In this document: one piece after another, positions 1 through 6,678 of the stretch
Layout of the letters: each line of letters opens with the position of its first letter
Position numbering within the stretch: the first letter of the stretch is position 1
NCBI GenBank assembly: GCA_024697885.1
Contig: JAILSA010000279.1
Location: 1 to 8,040 of the forward strand
Direction of reading: 5' to 3'
DNA from: Eubacterium sp.
GTDB lineage: Bacteria > Bacillota > Clostridia > Lachnospirales > Lachnospiraceae
DNA length: 8,040 nucleotides
Position numbers and translations under genes: made by a program
The notes under the pieces: model-generated
Told to the model about the DNA's origin: nothing
Databases searched by the model: none
The model's input: the letters and a program-made list of their open reading frames with translations, nothing else

Positions 1-7
1 TTTCCAT
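1..7 (-). CDS. Start of a further operon gene, cut by the window edge
   Basis: Only the first seven bases of a candidate minus-strand gene are visible: an ATG at 7-5 followed by GAA A. The case rests on a perfect GGAGG (15-19) seven bases upstream of the ATG. It also lies 79 bases after the prepilin peptidase stop with no clear terminator between, so it is probably the next gene of the pilus operon. The product cannot be known from this window; a pilus assembly gene would fit the context, but that is a guess. Confidence 0.45.
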
Positions 8-14
8 TCGCTCT

Positions 15-19
15 CCTCC
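15..19 (-). promoter_or_regulatory. Ribosome binding site of the left-edge gene
   Basis: The minus strand reads GGAGG, inside GAGGGAGGAGAG, seven bases before an ATG. It is the only support for a gene entering the window at its left edge. The stretch between it and the peptidase stop (roughly 20-86) contains nothing else convincing. A GGCGG/CCGCC inverted repeat (26-30 and 46-50) has a 15-base loop and no following T-run on the transcribed strand, so it is not a good terminator. Confidence 0.5.
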
Positions 20-86
20 CTCTCAGGCGGCAAAAAAGTCCCTAACCGCCCTTCATTCATTCCAAATTCACTCGTAAAATCTACTT

Positions 87-887
87 TTATTTTATCATTA
101 AACCCAGATAACTGTCCACTATTAGGGTCCCCAAATCGGCAAAAACCGAGATGGCAACTCCCACGGCCAGAGCCGGTCCCAGGGCAAAATGTTCCTTCCG
201 CCCCTTCTTGCCGCTGGCCATGACATAAATGCCGTAGCCGCCCCCCAGGAGAAGGGCGATGAAAAAGGCGGCAACCATGGCCTTCCAGCCCAGGAAAAAC
301 CCTACACAGGTCATCATTTTGATGTCTCCTCCCCCAAAGCCGCCAGGCACCAAAAGGACCACCAAAAACATAAATCCGCTGATGCAGACCATGCCAATTA
401 GGCGAGCTCCCACTCCCGGCCCCTCCATGGTAAAAAAGGAGATGGCGCTTAGGCCCAAGAGAGTCACATTGAGACCCAGGGGAATTTCCATGGTGTCATA
501 GTCAATCAAGCTGATTGTCATCAAGACCCCGTAGAGCAAAAAAACAGTAAGGGCAGACCAGGTCAGACCGTAGTAGAACACAATCCCTACTGCTGCCAGG
601 CCTCCCACCAGTTCCACTAAGGGTTCTCTCAGCCCCAGTCTCTCAAAGCAATAGGCGCATTTTCCGCCGGTAAAGAGATAGGAAAATAGGGGAATGTCAT
701 CCTTTAACCTGCGGGGGTGGCCACACCTGGGACAGGTGGAATTTTTTACAATCAGGCTCTCCCCTGCGGGAATCCTTAAAACCAACTGGTTTACATAGGA
801 AAAGGCGGTGATTCCAAGGAGAAAAACCACCAAAAGAATGACTGTTATATAAAAATAATTTATTTGAGAATTCTGCCATAATAGCAT
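87..887 (-). CDS. pilD: Prepilin peptidase / N-methyltransferase (type IV leader peptidase, A24 family)
   Basis: A 266-residue polytopic membrane enzyme that would cleave the short leader of type IV prepilins after Gly and methylate the new N-terminus. The N-terminal half has one membrane helix (about 11-31) and a cytoplasmic zinc-type site with two Cys pairs (C52/C55 in CPRCG and C77/C80 in KCAYC). This is the bifunctional form of the family. The catalytic half carries the aspartyl motifs IDYDTMEIP (D129/D131) and GGGDIKM (D188), plus the late motif FALGPALAVG (234-243). Length is normal. The reading frame stays open upstream to 968, but that would overlap the previous gene. The ATG at 887 has AGGAGGT at 897-903 with a nine-base spacer, so it is preferred. 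It lies 20 bases after the preceding pilin gene, and its presumed substrates are the four pilins encoded just upstream. The function is well supported; the symbol is by analogy. Confidence 0.95.
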   Translation of the reverse strand: MLLWQNSQINYFYITVILLVVFLLGITAFSYVNQLVLRIPAGESLIVKNSTCPRCGHPRRLKDDIPLFSYLFTGGKCAYCFERLGLREPLVELVGGLAAVGIVFYYGLTWSALTVFLLYGVLMTISLIDYDTMEIPLGLNVTLLGLSAISFFTMEGPGVGARLIGMVCISGFMFLVVLLVPGGFGGGDIKMMTCVGFFLGWKAMVAAFFIALLLGGGYGIYVMASGKKGRKEHFALGPALAVGVAISVFADLGTLIVDSYLGLMIK

Positions 888-907
888 TTTTTGTCTACCT
901 CCTGCTC

Positions 908-1558
908 TTATTTTGCCACTGTGGAGGAGCTGTAGTATATGTCGCTCTTCTCCTTGATGTTGTAGCAATTGATGTACCTCTCTGAGGTGTAATCCCCGTA
1001 CTGGGGGCTGTGGAGCACCAGTTCCACCTGTACAATCCCCGGCTTAAAATTCTCCCCGGTCTTGTAAAACTTCAAGGATTTGACCTCATAGCCCATGAGG
1101 GCCTCCGGGTCAAAACGCCAGTCCACGGCCTCCACCGCAGTCACAGGGTTGCCGTCCTCATCAAAGGTGTTAATGGCATAGTGGTGAAGGACCATATTCT
1201 TGTCCTGACTGCTTAAGAGCAGGTGCTTGCCATCCTTGTCCACCAATTCAAGTCCCGTGTTGTCGGCGCTGATAATCATGGCCTTTTCAATGTCCGCCCC
1301 GGTCTCTGTCTCGTAGGAGGAAGAGGTAAAGCTGTCCCCCTTGGCCCCCTGAAGTTCTCCGGCAATTTTGTCCATTACATTGTTGCTGACCTGAAGGCCG
1401 TTGCTGACTGTTCTCACCTTATAGTAGACATTGGAGGAGGAGGTAATGAGCATGGTGGCTGCCACCATGAAAATCCCCAGGACCGCAAAGCAGGCCACTA
1501 ATTCCACCAGAGTAAATCCCTTGTTATCTAATTTTTTTCTTCTTCTCTGACGAGCCAT
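908..1558 (-). CDS. Type IV minor pilin / pseudopilin (216 aa)
   Basis: A prepilin with a strongly basic 14-residue leader (RQRRRKK) ending in NKG, followed by the class III pilin helix FTLVELVACFAVLGIFMVAA. The peptidase should cut after G14, leaving Phe at +1 and the conserved Glu at +5 (E19). The roughly 170-residue ectodomain is polar with several beta-like segments; I cannot assign it to a named subfamily. An in-frame TTG at 1582 would add eight residues. I prefer the ATG at 1558, because AGGTGA at 1563-1568 precedes it by four bases, the TTG lacks a well-placed site, and the longer form would extend an already typical leader. The gene sits 32 bases after the short pilin and 20 before the prepilin peptidase. 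GspJ/PilW-like roles are possible by size and operon position, but this is inference. Confidence 0.9.
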   Translation of the reverse strand: MARQRRRKKLDNKGFTLVELVACFAVLGIFMVAATMLITSSSNVYYKVRTVSNGLQVSNNVMDKIAGELQGAKGDSFTSSSYETETGADIEKAMIISADNTGLELVDKDGKHLLLSSQDKNMVLHHYAINTFDEDGNPVTAVEAVDWRFDPEALMGYEVKSLKFYKTGENFKPGIVQVELVLHSPQYGDYTSERYINCYNIKEKSDIYYSSSTVAK

Positions 1559-1590
1559 GACCTCACCTGCCTTTCTCCTCAAATGTAATC

Positions 1591-1950
1591 TTAATCTTGC
1601 TTCACGCGAAATAGGTACTTACTGTAATCTTCGTCCACCACTTTTTCCAAGCCGCTTCCCTCTAGTTCAATGGCCTTGTCCTGGCTCTGCCCCTCCTCTA
1701 GGAGGGAGAAGGTGTAGCCCGGCTCAAAGTCCCCGGAGGACACATGGCGGTCAGAGGGCAGGGTGGTCATGCCCAGGGCCTTCTCAAACTGGGCCTGGTC
1801 CCTGTGGTCGCTGACGCTGTCCATCATCATATTGGAGGACAGGTCAATAATCTTGGAGGTCATGGCCATAATAATCATCAAGAGCACAAAACCTACCATC
1901 AACTCCACCATGGTGGAACCCTGGTTGTTGTTCTTTAATTTTTTTAACAT
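1591..1950 (-). CDS. Very short type IV pilin-like protein (119 aa)
   Basis: A prepilin with an 11-residue leader (MLKKLKNNNQG) and a mature chain of only 108 residues. The helix starts STMVELMVGFVLLMIIMAMT, so +1 is Ser rather than the usual Phe or Met, and the Glu at +5 (E16) is kept. The helix and the stretch after it are unusually rich in methionine (MMM at about 42-44). The ectodomain is about 75 residues, acidic, with little room for the full pilin beta-sheet, so it resembles GspI/PilV-sized minor pseudopilins. The start is secure: AGGAGGTGA at 1955-1963 precedes the ATG by four bases. Its binding site overlaps the stop codon of the upstream gene, which suggests translational coupling. 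It probably belongs to the tip-initiating minor pilin complex. Confidence 0.88.
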   Translation of the reverse strand: MLKKLKNNNQGSTMVELMVGFVLLMIIMAMTSKIIDLSSNMMMDSVSDHRDQAQFEKALGMTTLPSDRHVSSGDFEPGYTFSLLEEGQSQDKAIELEGSGLEKVVDEDYSKYLFRVKQD

Positions 1951-1954
1951 GTCC

Positions 1955-1963
1955 TCACCTCCT
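1955..1963 (-). promoter_or_regulatory. Strong ribosome binding site overlapping the upstream stop codon
   Basis: The minus strand reads AGGAGGTGA, a near-complete match to the 16S anti-Shine-Dalgarno end, four bases before the ATG of the short pilin. It overlaps the TAG of the preceding gene (1964-1962), so ribosomes finishing that gene would reach this start directly. This indicates coupled translation of the two minor pilins. Confidence 0.8.
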
Positions 1964-2621
1964 AGCTCTTAGAATCCAAATTCCACTTCCAGCGCTCATA
2001 TTTTAATATGAGATTGGATTCCGGGTTGATTTTGCCATTGGACACCGTGTCCTCGGCGCTGGTATCACTGATATCTCCGTAAGGGGTGACCTGGAGGCTG
2101 TAGGTGGAGGTCAGGGTATAGGAGGAGTCGTCCACACTTGCCGTGGTCTCCACATAGAGCTTGGTTCCCCCCTTGTCCTCTTGAGTGGCCGTTCCTTCCA
2201 CCCACCAGACCCGAATCTTAATGTCTCCATTGTAGTCACTTCCGGAAAAATTCATATCAAAGTTTTTGTATCCATCTTCTGAGGTGGATTTTTCCAGGCG
2301 GGACTCCCAGGAATCCTGCCAGATATTATATCTTAAGTAAAACCAGAGGCTCTTGTCATTTCCCTCGTCTGCCTTTTGGTTGCTGTAGGTGGCGCTGGCT
2401 CCGGTGTAATCCACCCCGGCGATTTGCTGGTCCAGGGTCTCCGCCGCCGACACTGCCAGTTCCCTGGCCTGCAGCTTGTTGTCCTCCCGGTTCACAGCGG
2501 AAAAAAGTCCGTAGGCCACAGCCAAGAGAGACATGGCAAACATGATAATGACAATCGATGTGATGCAGGCGGTCAAAAGGGCCGAACCCTGATTGTTTTT
2601 TAATGCTTTTAATCTCCTCAC
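1962..2621 (-). CDS. Minor pilin lacking Glu5 (GspK/PilX-like), 219 aa
   Basis: A prepilin with a 12-residue basic leader ending in NNQG, followed by the helix SALLTACITSIVIIMFAMSL (from residue 13). The position that is almost always Glu at +5 is Thr here (T17). In known systems a missing Glu5 marks the pseudopilin that caps the tip (GspK in type II secretion, PilX/PilK-like in pili), because it need not neutralise the N-terminus of a subunit above it. The ectodomain (38-219) is acidic, with Trp/Tyr-rich and beta-like segments. The start is GTG at 2621, chosen because AAAGGAGG (2629-2636) lies seven bases upstream and the leader then has normal length. The gap to the giant pilin stop is 30 bases and to the next gene 11 bases. 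Pilin-like identity is firm; the tip-cap role is inferred. Confidence 0.87.
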   Translation of the reverse strand: MRRLKALKNNQGSALLTACITSIVIIMFAMSLLAVAYGLFSAVNREDNKLQARELAVSAAETLDQQIAGVDYTGASATYSNQKADEGNDKSLWFYLRYNIWQDSWESRLEKSTSEDGYKNFDMNFSGSDYNGDIKIRVWWVEGTATQEDKGGTKLYVETTASVDDSSYTLTSTYSLQVTPYGDISDTSAEDTVSNGKINPESNLILKYERWKWNLDSKS

Positions 2622-2628
2622 AGACTTT

Positions 2629-2636
2629 CCTCCTTT
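2629..2636 (-). promoter_or_regulatory. Ribosome binding site fixing a GTG start
   Basis: The minus strand reads AAAGGAGG with a seven-base spacer to a GTG at 2621-2619. No ATG lies nearby in this frame before the pilin cleavage site, so this site decides the start of the Glu5-less minor pilin. Confidence 0.8.
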
Positions 2637-2651
2637 CGCATTTTTCTGTCA

Positions 2652-5600
2652 TTAGGCATCTACATGGGCCCAATCCGAATCGTACTGGTCACTGCTCTCA
2701 TCCACATGGTACTGGCTGATGGACCTGACATAGAAGTGGAGCTGGTAGTTACTGCCCCAGTCGGAATCCCAGTGGGAGTCCACTTCCTCTTCCTCCACAA
2801 AGTATGCCTCTCTGGCCCTGGACACATACTGGCGGTCGGAGGTGTACTTGACCTCACCGCTGGCATCCGTCAGGGTGTAGTAAACCTGATACATGCGGGC
2901 CTTTTCCCTGCCCGTCCAGCTAAATTCATAGGTCTTTGCCCCTGTCTTGTGACTGACGGCCAAATCCTTTGGTGCCGCTAACTCAGTTGCCTTGTCATAT
3001 TTTTTTCCAATCATTTCTTCAAAGAGTGGGTCCATTTCCTCATAGACCGGAATTCTTCCGTTGGTGACCTGCTTACTCTCTGTATAGGTGGTGTAATCGT
3101 CTCCGTAGTAGGCAGAGGCAATTGGGCTGTTTTCTGTCATGGTTATGGTGTCGCTCTGGTCTGTGCTAGAATATAGGACATCATCACTCAAAAGCATAAC
3201 GCTAATTCCATCTGGCTGGTCTGCAATTCCAAAAAGTCGAAGTCCAATATTAATAATCCATTCAATAAGCCTGTTGAAACCACTTTTGTATATGTAATAG
3301 GCATTGCTATAACTTCCCCCTTCCTCAGAGGAAAAAGGTCGATAACTCGTATAATTTACATCGAAATTCCAGCCGTGAGACAAGCTGTCATACAAGGTCT
3401 TAACTCCGCCGAAGCCATAGGACTTCATGGTTCCGTAGTTTCTGCAATTGTCATAGGTGGCTTCCTCCACACAAAAGCCTACACAGTTTGCCCCCTGACT
3501 ATCGGCCGATTCCCTTCTGGTCATAACTCCGGTATTTACGCAGTCCTCGAAGAAAATGTCCCCGTAGCCATCTGCTGCCTGGGCCACAAATCCTGCTGAC
3601 CTGCCATCACTGGTATCAATGTCCACCAGGCCGTGGTTAATACAGTTATAAAAAACAGCCTTTCTATTACTGGCCTCTATCTTGCCCACAAATCCAGCGG
3701 CCTTGTTTTTGCCCGTCACATTGACAAAGTTGGACATGGCCTTCATATAGATTCCGGAGTCGAGGACGCCGATCATACCGCCTGTGGAACAGGCAGTGCC
3801 GTAGGTTTCCAGGGTCCATCCGGCCCCGGTGGACAGGCGCTCATTTTCACTTCCTGTGATTTTGCCCGGCTGGAAGTTCTCTCCCACCAGTCCTCCTGCT
3901 GCCCCGTTGTAGGCCTCAATCAAAAGGTCGGCCTCTGAATTTTTCTTGTTATTGGCCTCTGTCAGCTTGCCGTAGTTGGCTCCCAAAAGGCCGCCCACAT
4001 AGGCATAGGCTGTGGTGAGGGTTCCCCCGGTAGCCCCTGACCGAATCTGGGTCTTCTGAGACTTGTCTGTGCCCACATAAGAGTGGTCTACCAGAGAGCC
4101 GTATTGGTTGAGTCCCACAATACCTCCTGCATAGGCAGGCTTTGCGCTGGTGCCAGAACAGATCACCTTGCCGTCAAAGTTGCACCTGGTAATCTGACAT
4201 GGGTAGGCATCCTCCTGGAGGTCTGCTTGGCTCAACTGACTGGTGAGGCCGGACCTGCCGGCGATTCCTCCATAGCCCAGATTATCCTGACCCAGGCCAT
4301 CTACCTGGCCCACCTCGCCATCCACCTTGAGGTTGGCAATCAGGCCCTGGTTTACACCGGCCACGCCTCCCATGGCGGCGGCGGTGGCACTTCCCGCAAA
4401 TTCTATGGTTAAAGTCAGGCCAGATGCAGGGCTGTCTCCACTTAAGGAACCCTGAATACTTCCCCCGTTATATCCGGCCACTCCGCCTATCTGGCTTCCG
4501 TCATTGCGGCTGCTAAGGTCTACATTTTTTACTAAATTGTCCCCTGCAGGAAAAGTGATGCTGGCCCCCTCGGCATTGTAGCCCACCAGGCCTCCCACAA
4601 AGGTCTTGCCGGAATCTGCCACATCTGTCAGGGTCATTTTTTTCACCGTGGCATTTTCGATACTTCCATTGTTTCTTCCGGCCACAGCCCCCACACAGGA
4701 CTTGCCGCTAATAGTCTTGGCAGAATCCGCCACCGTCACAATCTGGCAGTCAGATATAATTCCCGAGTCGGAGTTAAAACCGCAGATCGCTCCTGCCTGC
4801 TCCGCCTGGTCATCTGTGAGCCTGGCCCCTCCCTTGACACTAACGTCTGACAGGGTCAGGTCCTGAATACTTCCGTAGTTGCTGCCGAAAAGTCCCAGCC
4901 GGAACTTGGCATCAGAATCGTTCGAGGAGTAGAGGCCAAAAAGGGTGTTGGCCGCCCCGCTCAACTTGAGGCCGCTAATGGTATAGCCCCCGGCGGAAAA
5001 AGTGTGATTTTCCTCTAGTGTCTCGATGGTCTCAAAATAGGCATCTGTCACATAGCTTACGCAATTTTCAGAGCCCTTGGTCAGGGTGTGAACAGTAGCC
5101 AGACTAAAGTCCTCTCCCTCTAGGTCAATTTTTTCCTCGCTGTCGTAGAAGTTGCCGCTGGCCTCAAACTCATCCCAGTCCAAATCCTGGGTCAGCAAAT
5201 AGGTCAGGCCATTTTTCACAGAGGCCTTGGCCTCCTGGATTTCTCGGTAGCGGATGTTAAAGAGATGGCGGCCGTTCTCGATTCTTGCCTTGGTCAAAAG
5301 GTTAGAACTTCCTCGGTCCCCCTCCTCCTCTGTGGCGAAAAAGAGATTCTCCTGATTTTGGCTGGTCTTCACTGCCGTGTCTGTATAGTAACTGGACTTG
5401 CCCTGGACGGTGCAATAAACCACCTCCGGCTCCTCCAGTCCCAGGTTGGCAAAAAATCTGTGGGCGCTGTAGGTCTTTTCAAAATTGCTCACTGTGGACC
5501 CCGCCGCATAATCCTCATAAAGGGCTCCTGTGGCCTGAATGCTGGCGGCATCCAAAACCATGCAGACTGTTTTCCCCTCGTACCATGCAAGAATCGGAAA

Positions 5601-6611
5601 CTCTCCTTCCGATACCTGATTGCCCTCGGTGTCGTAGACCACTACCTGGCAGTTCACTGGCTTTCGGTTGGCCCTGGTATATAGGTTGCTTGCCTTTAGG
5701 TAAATTTTTAACCTCTGGGCCCCTCCCTGATAGTAGTCGTAAACTCCCACATCAAAGGTCATGTCCGCCAGGGCATCTATCTCTGTATTGACCTTAAAGG
5801 ACAAATTCAGGGTCTCCTGGTTATTTAACTTGACCTGGCTGATTTCCGGCTGGGCCGTGTAGCTGGTGGACTTAGCCAACTCATCCACTCCGTAGTAGCC
5901 GATCATCCGGGCCTGGCGGTAGTCCTCGCTCCTGTCACTGATGTTAATGGTACCAGACAGGGTGGACTCGTAGCCGTCATAGACAAAGGCGTCATTGCGG
6001 TTGCTGTAGCATAGGGAAAAAATCTGGCCATCCTCCGGGGTAAACTCAATGCAGATTGCAGCATTCAAAAGCTCTGTGTCCGTCTCTGCCACATAGGGGC
6101 TTATGATTTCAAAAAGGAGCTTGGCCCCGTAGGAGAGGGAGGAGTCCTCCGGGTTGGACCGGTAAGTCTTCCAATCTCCCCGCTTGCACTGAATGGTCTG
6201 AACGTGACCTACATAGGACTTGTAATCTCCCGGGTCCACGGCGGACTCGTACCAGACCCCTCTCAGGGTGTAGGCACTGCCCTCTCCGTCTGTCACCTTG
6301 GTCACATCTAACTCATCTGTATTTTTTATAATTTCCTTGGAGCGGACAGCCAACTGGCCACTGCTGCTGTACTCTGTCAGCTGGTTTTGGGCCGAGGCAA
6401 AAAGCTGTCTGGCATTTTCATTTTGGGTCTTAAAGTTCGACCACTCCTGCCAGCCCATAAGACCACCTGCAGAAATAGCCAAAACGACACTAAGCACCAC
6501 CATGGTTACCACTACTTCAATCAGGGTAAAACCCTGCTGTAAACCACGGCCGTGCTCTTGAAAAGTCTTGAGTTTTGATCTCAATCTATTCAAACGCATC
6601 ATCCCAATCAT
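2652..6611 (-). CDS. Giant modular type IV pilin with GLUG-repeat solenoid and FN3-like domain (1319 aa)
   Basis: A candidate surface adhesin mounted on a pilin stalk. It has a 27-residue leader ending in QQG, then the pilin helix FTLIEVVVTMVVLSVVLAIS with Phe +1 (F28) and Glu +5 (E32). Residues about 55-240 may be the pilin-like core. About 258-400 is beta-rich and unassigned. From about 440, segments of the type RHLFNI...YLLTQDLDW...YTISGLKL...LFGSNYGSIQDL lead into an array of about 14 GLUG-type repeats (572-1062). These have recurring cores such as VGGLVGYN, IGGVAGYNGGSI and MGGVAGVNQG, as in beta-solenoid bacterial adhesins. Residues 1062-1210 are unassigned. About 1212-1315 resemble a fibronectin type III domain (APKDLAVSH, YEFSWTG, YQVYYTLTD, YVRSIS). 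Typical pilins have 130-250 residues, so this is five to ten times longer. It is the first gene of the cluster. The ATG at 6611 has no good ribosome binding site; ATGs at 6602 and 6599 are alternatives. Pilin identity is firm; adhesion and tip location are inferred. Confidence 0.9.
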   Translation of the reverse strand: MIGMMRLNRLRSKLKTFQEHGRGLQQGFTLIEVVVTMVVLSVVLAISAGGLMGWQEWSNFKTQNENARQLFASAQNQLTEYSSSGQLAVRSKEIIKNTDELDVTKVTDGEGSAYTLRGVWYESAVDPGDYKSYVGHVQTIQCKRGDWKTYRSNPEDSSLSYGAKLLFEIISPYVAETDTELLNAAICIEFTPEDGQIFSLCYSNRNDAFVYDGYESTLSGTINISDRSEDYRQARMIGYYGVDELAKSTSYTAQPEISQVKLNNQETLNLSFKVNTEIDALADMTFDVGVYDYYQGGAQRLKIYLKASNLYTRANRKPVNCQVVVYDTEGNQVSEGEFPILAWYEGKTVCMVLDAASIQATGALYEDYAAGSTVSNFEKTYSAHRFFANLGLEEPEVVYCTVQGKSSYYTDTAVKTSQNQENLFFATEEEGDRGSSNLLTKARIENGRHLFNIRYREIQEAKASVKNGLTYLLTQDLDWDEFEASGNFYDSEEKIDLEGEDFSLATVHTLTKGSENCVSYVTDAYFETIETLEENHTFSAGGYTISGLKLSGAANTLFGLYSSNDSDAKFRLGLFGSNYGSIQDLTLSDVSVKGGARLTDDQAEQAGAICGFNSDSGIISDCQIVTVADSAKTISGKSCVGAVAGRNNGSIENATVKKMTLTDVADSGKTFVGGLVGYNAEGASITFPAGDNLVKNVDLSSRNDGSQIGGVAGYNGGSIQGSLSGDSPASGLTLTIEFAGSATAAAMGGVAGVNQGLIANLKVDGEVGQVDGLGQDNLGYGGIAGRSGLTSQLSQADLQEDAYPCQITRCNFDGKVICSGTSAKPAYAGGIVGLNQYGSLVDHSYVGTDKSQKTQIRSGATGGTLTTAYAYVGGLLGANYGKLTEANNKKNSEADLLIEAYNGAAGGLVGENFQPGKITGSENERLSTGAGWTLETYGTACSTGGMIGVLDSGIYMKAMSNFVNVTGKNKAAGFVGKIEASNRKAVFYNCINHGLVDIDTSDGRSAGFVAQAADGYGDIFFEDCVNTGVMTRRESADSQGANCVGFCVEEATYDNCRNYGTMKSYGFGGVKTLYDSLSHGWNFDVNYTSYRPFSSEEGGSYSNAYYIYKSGFNRLIEWIINIGLRLFGIADQPDGISVMLLSDDVLYSSTDQSDTITMTENSPIASAYYGDDYTTYTESKQVTNGRIPVYEEMDPLFEEMIGKKYDKATELAAPKDLAVSHKTGAKTYEFSWTGREKARMYQVYYTLTDASGEVKYTSDRQYVSRAREAYFVEEEEVDSHWDSDWGSNYQLHFYVRSISQYHVDESSDQYDSDWAHVDA
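2667..2978 (-). other. FN3-like domain coding segment of the giant pilin
   Basis: Residues about 1212-1315 show the fibronectin type III pattern: an opening AAPKDLAVSH strand, a Trp in strand B (FSWTG), the central strand YQVYYTLTDASGEVKY, and a late YVRSIS strand before the C-terminus. It closes the protein, so it would be the most distal module if the solenoid projects away from the pilin helix. The assignment is by eye and needs a profile or structure search. Confidence 0.6.
3426..4898 (-). repeat. GLUG-type repeat array inside the giant pilin
   Basis: About 14 degenerate protein repeats lie at residues 572-1062, spaced about 20-45 residues. Cores visible in order are LFGSNYGSI, AICGFNSDSGII, VGAVAGRNNGSI, VGGLVGYNAEGASI, IGGVAGYNGGSI, MGGVAGVNQGLI, YGGIAGRSG, AGGIVGLNQYGSL, VGGLLGANYGKL, AGGLVGENFQPGKI, TGGMIGVLDSGI, AAGFVGKI, SAGFVAQA and CVGFCVEE. 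The early copies are near-canonical; the last three lose the asparagine-glycine turn and become Cys-containing. The repeats are conserved at protein level but diverged at DNA level, so this is an old solenoid and not a recent tandem duplication. Confidence 0.82.
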
Positions 6612-6642
6612 AAGCCCAAAAAGAGCCTATTTCTTTTCAATC

Positions 6643-6672
6643 ATTATATTAATTATATCGGCAATACTCCAA
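6643..6672 (-). promoter_or_regulatory. Candidate sigma-A promoter for the pilin operon
   Basis: On the minus strand a perfect TATAAT (6648-6643) follows TTGGAG (6672-6667, four of six matches to TTGACA) with an 18-base spacer. The start of transcription would be near 6636, leaving a leader of only about 25 bases before the ATG at 6611. The -35 begins seven bases after the transglutaminase stop, so the element fits the short gap. A second TATAAT (6657-6652) has only a poor -35. No terminator is visible between the two genes, so read-through from upstream is also possible. Confidence 0.5.
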
Positions 6673-6678
6673 CTTCTC

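Noticed and set aside
26..50. GGCGG/CCGCC inverted repeat as an operon terminator
   Set aside because: The stem is five base pairs with a 15-base loop, no T-run follows on the minus strand, and a ribosome binding site and ATG follow directly.
888..968. N-terminal extension of the prepilin peptidase frame up to 968
   Set aside because: It would overlap the end of the upstream pilin gene and add 27 polar residues before the first membrane helix. The ATG at 887 has a strong AGGAGGT site.
1559..1582. TTG start at 1582 for the 216-residue pilin
   Set aside because: There is no well-placed ribosome binding site for the TTG, while the ATG at 1558 has one and gives a normal leader.
1530..1945. Runs of seven T (A on the coding strand) in the leader codons of two pilins as phase-variation switches
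   Set aside because: The runs are short and explained by lysine codons needed in a basic prepilin leader; there is no longer or repeated tract to support slippage.
2356..2673. Minus-strand open frame overlapping the GTG-start minor pilin
   Set aside because: It is out of frame with two well-supported pilin genes, overlaps both and lacks any recognisable domain.
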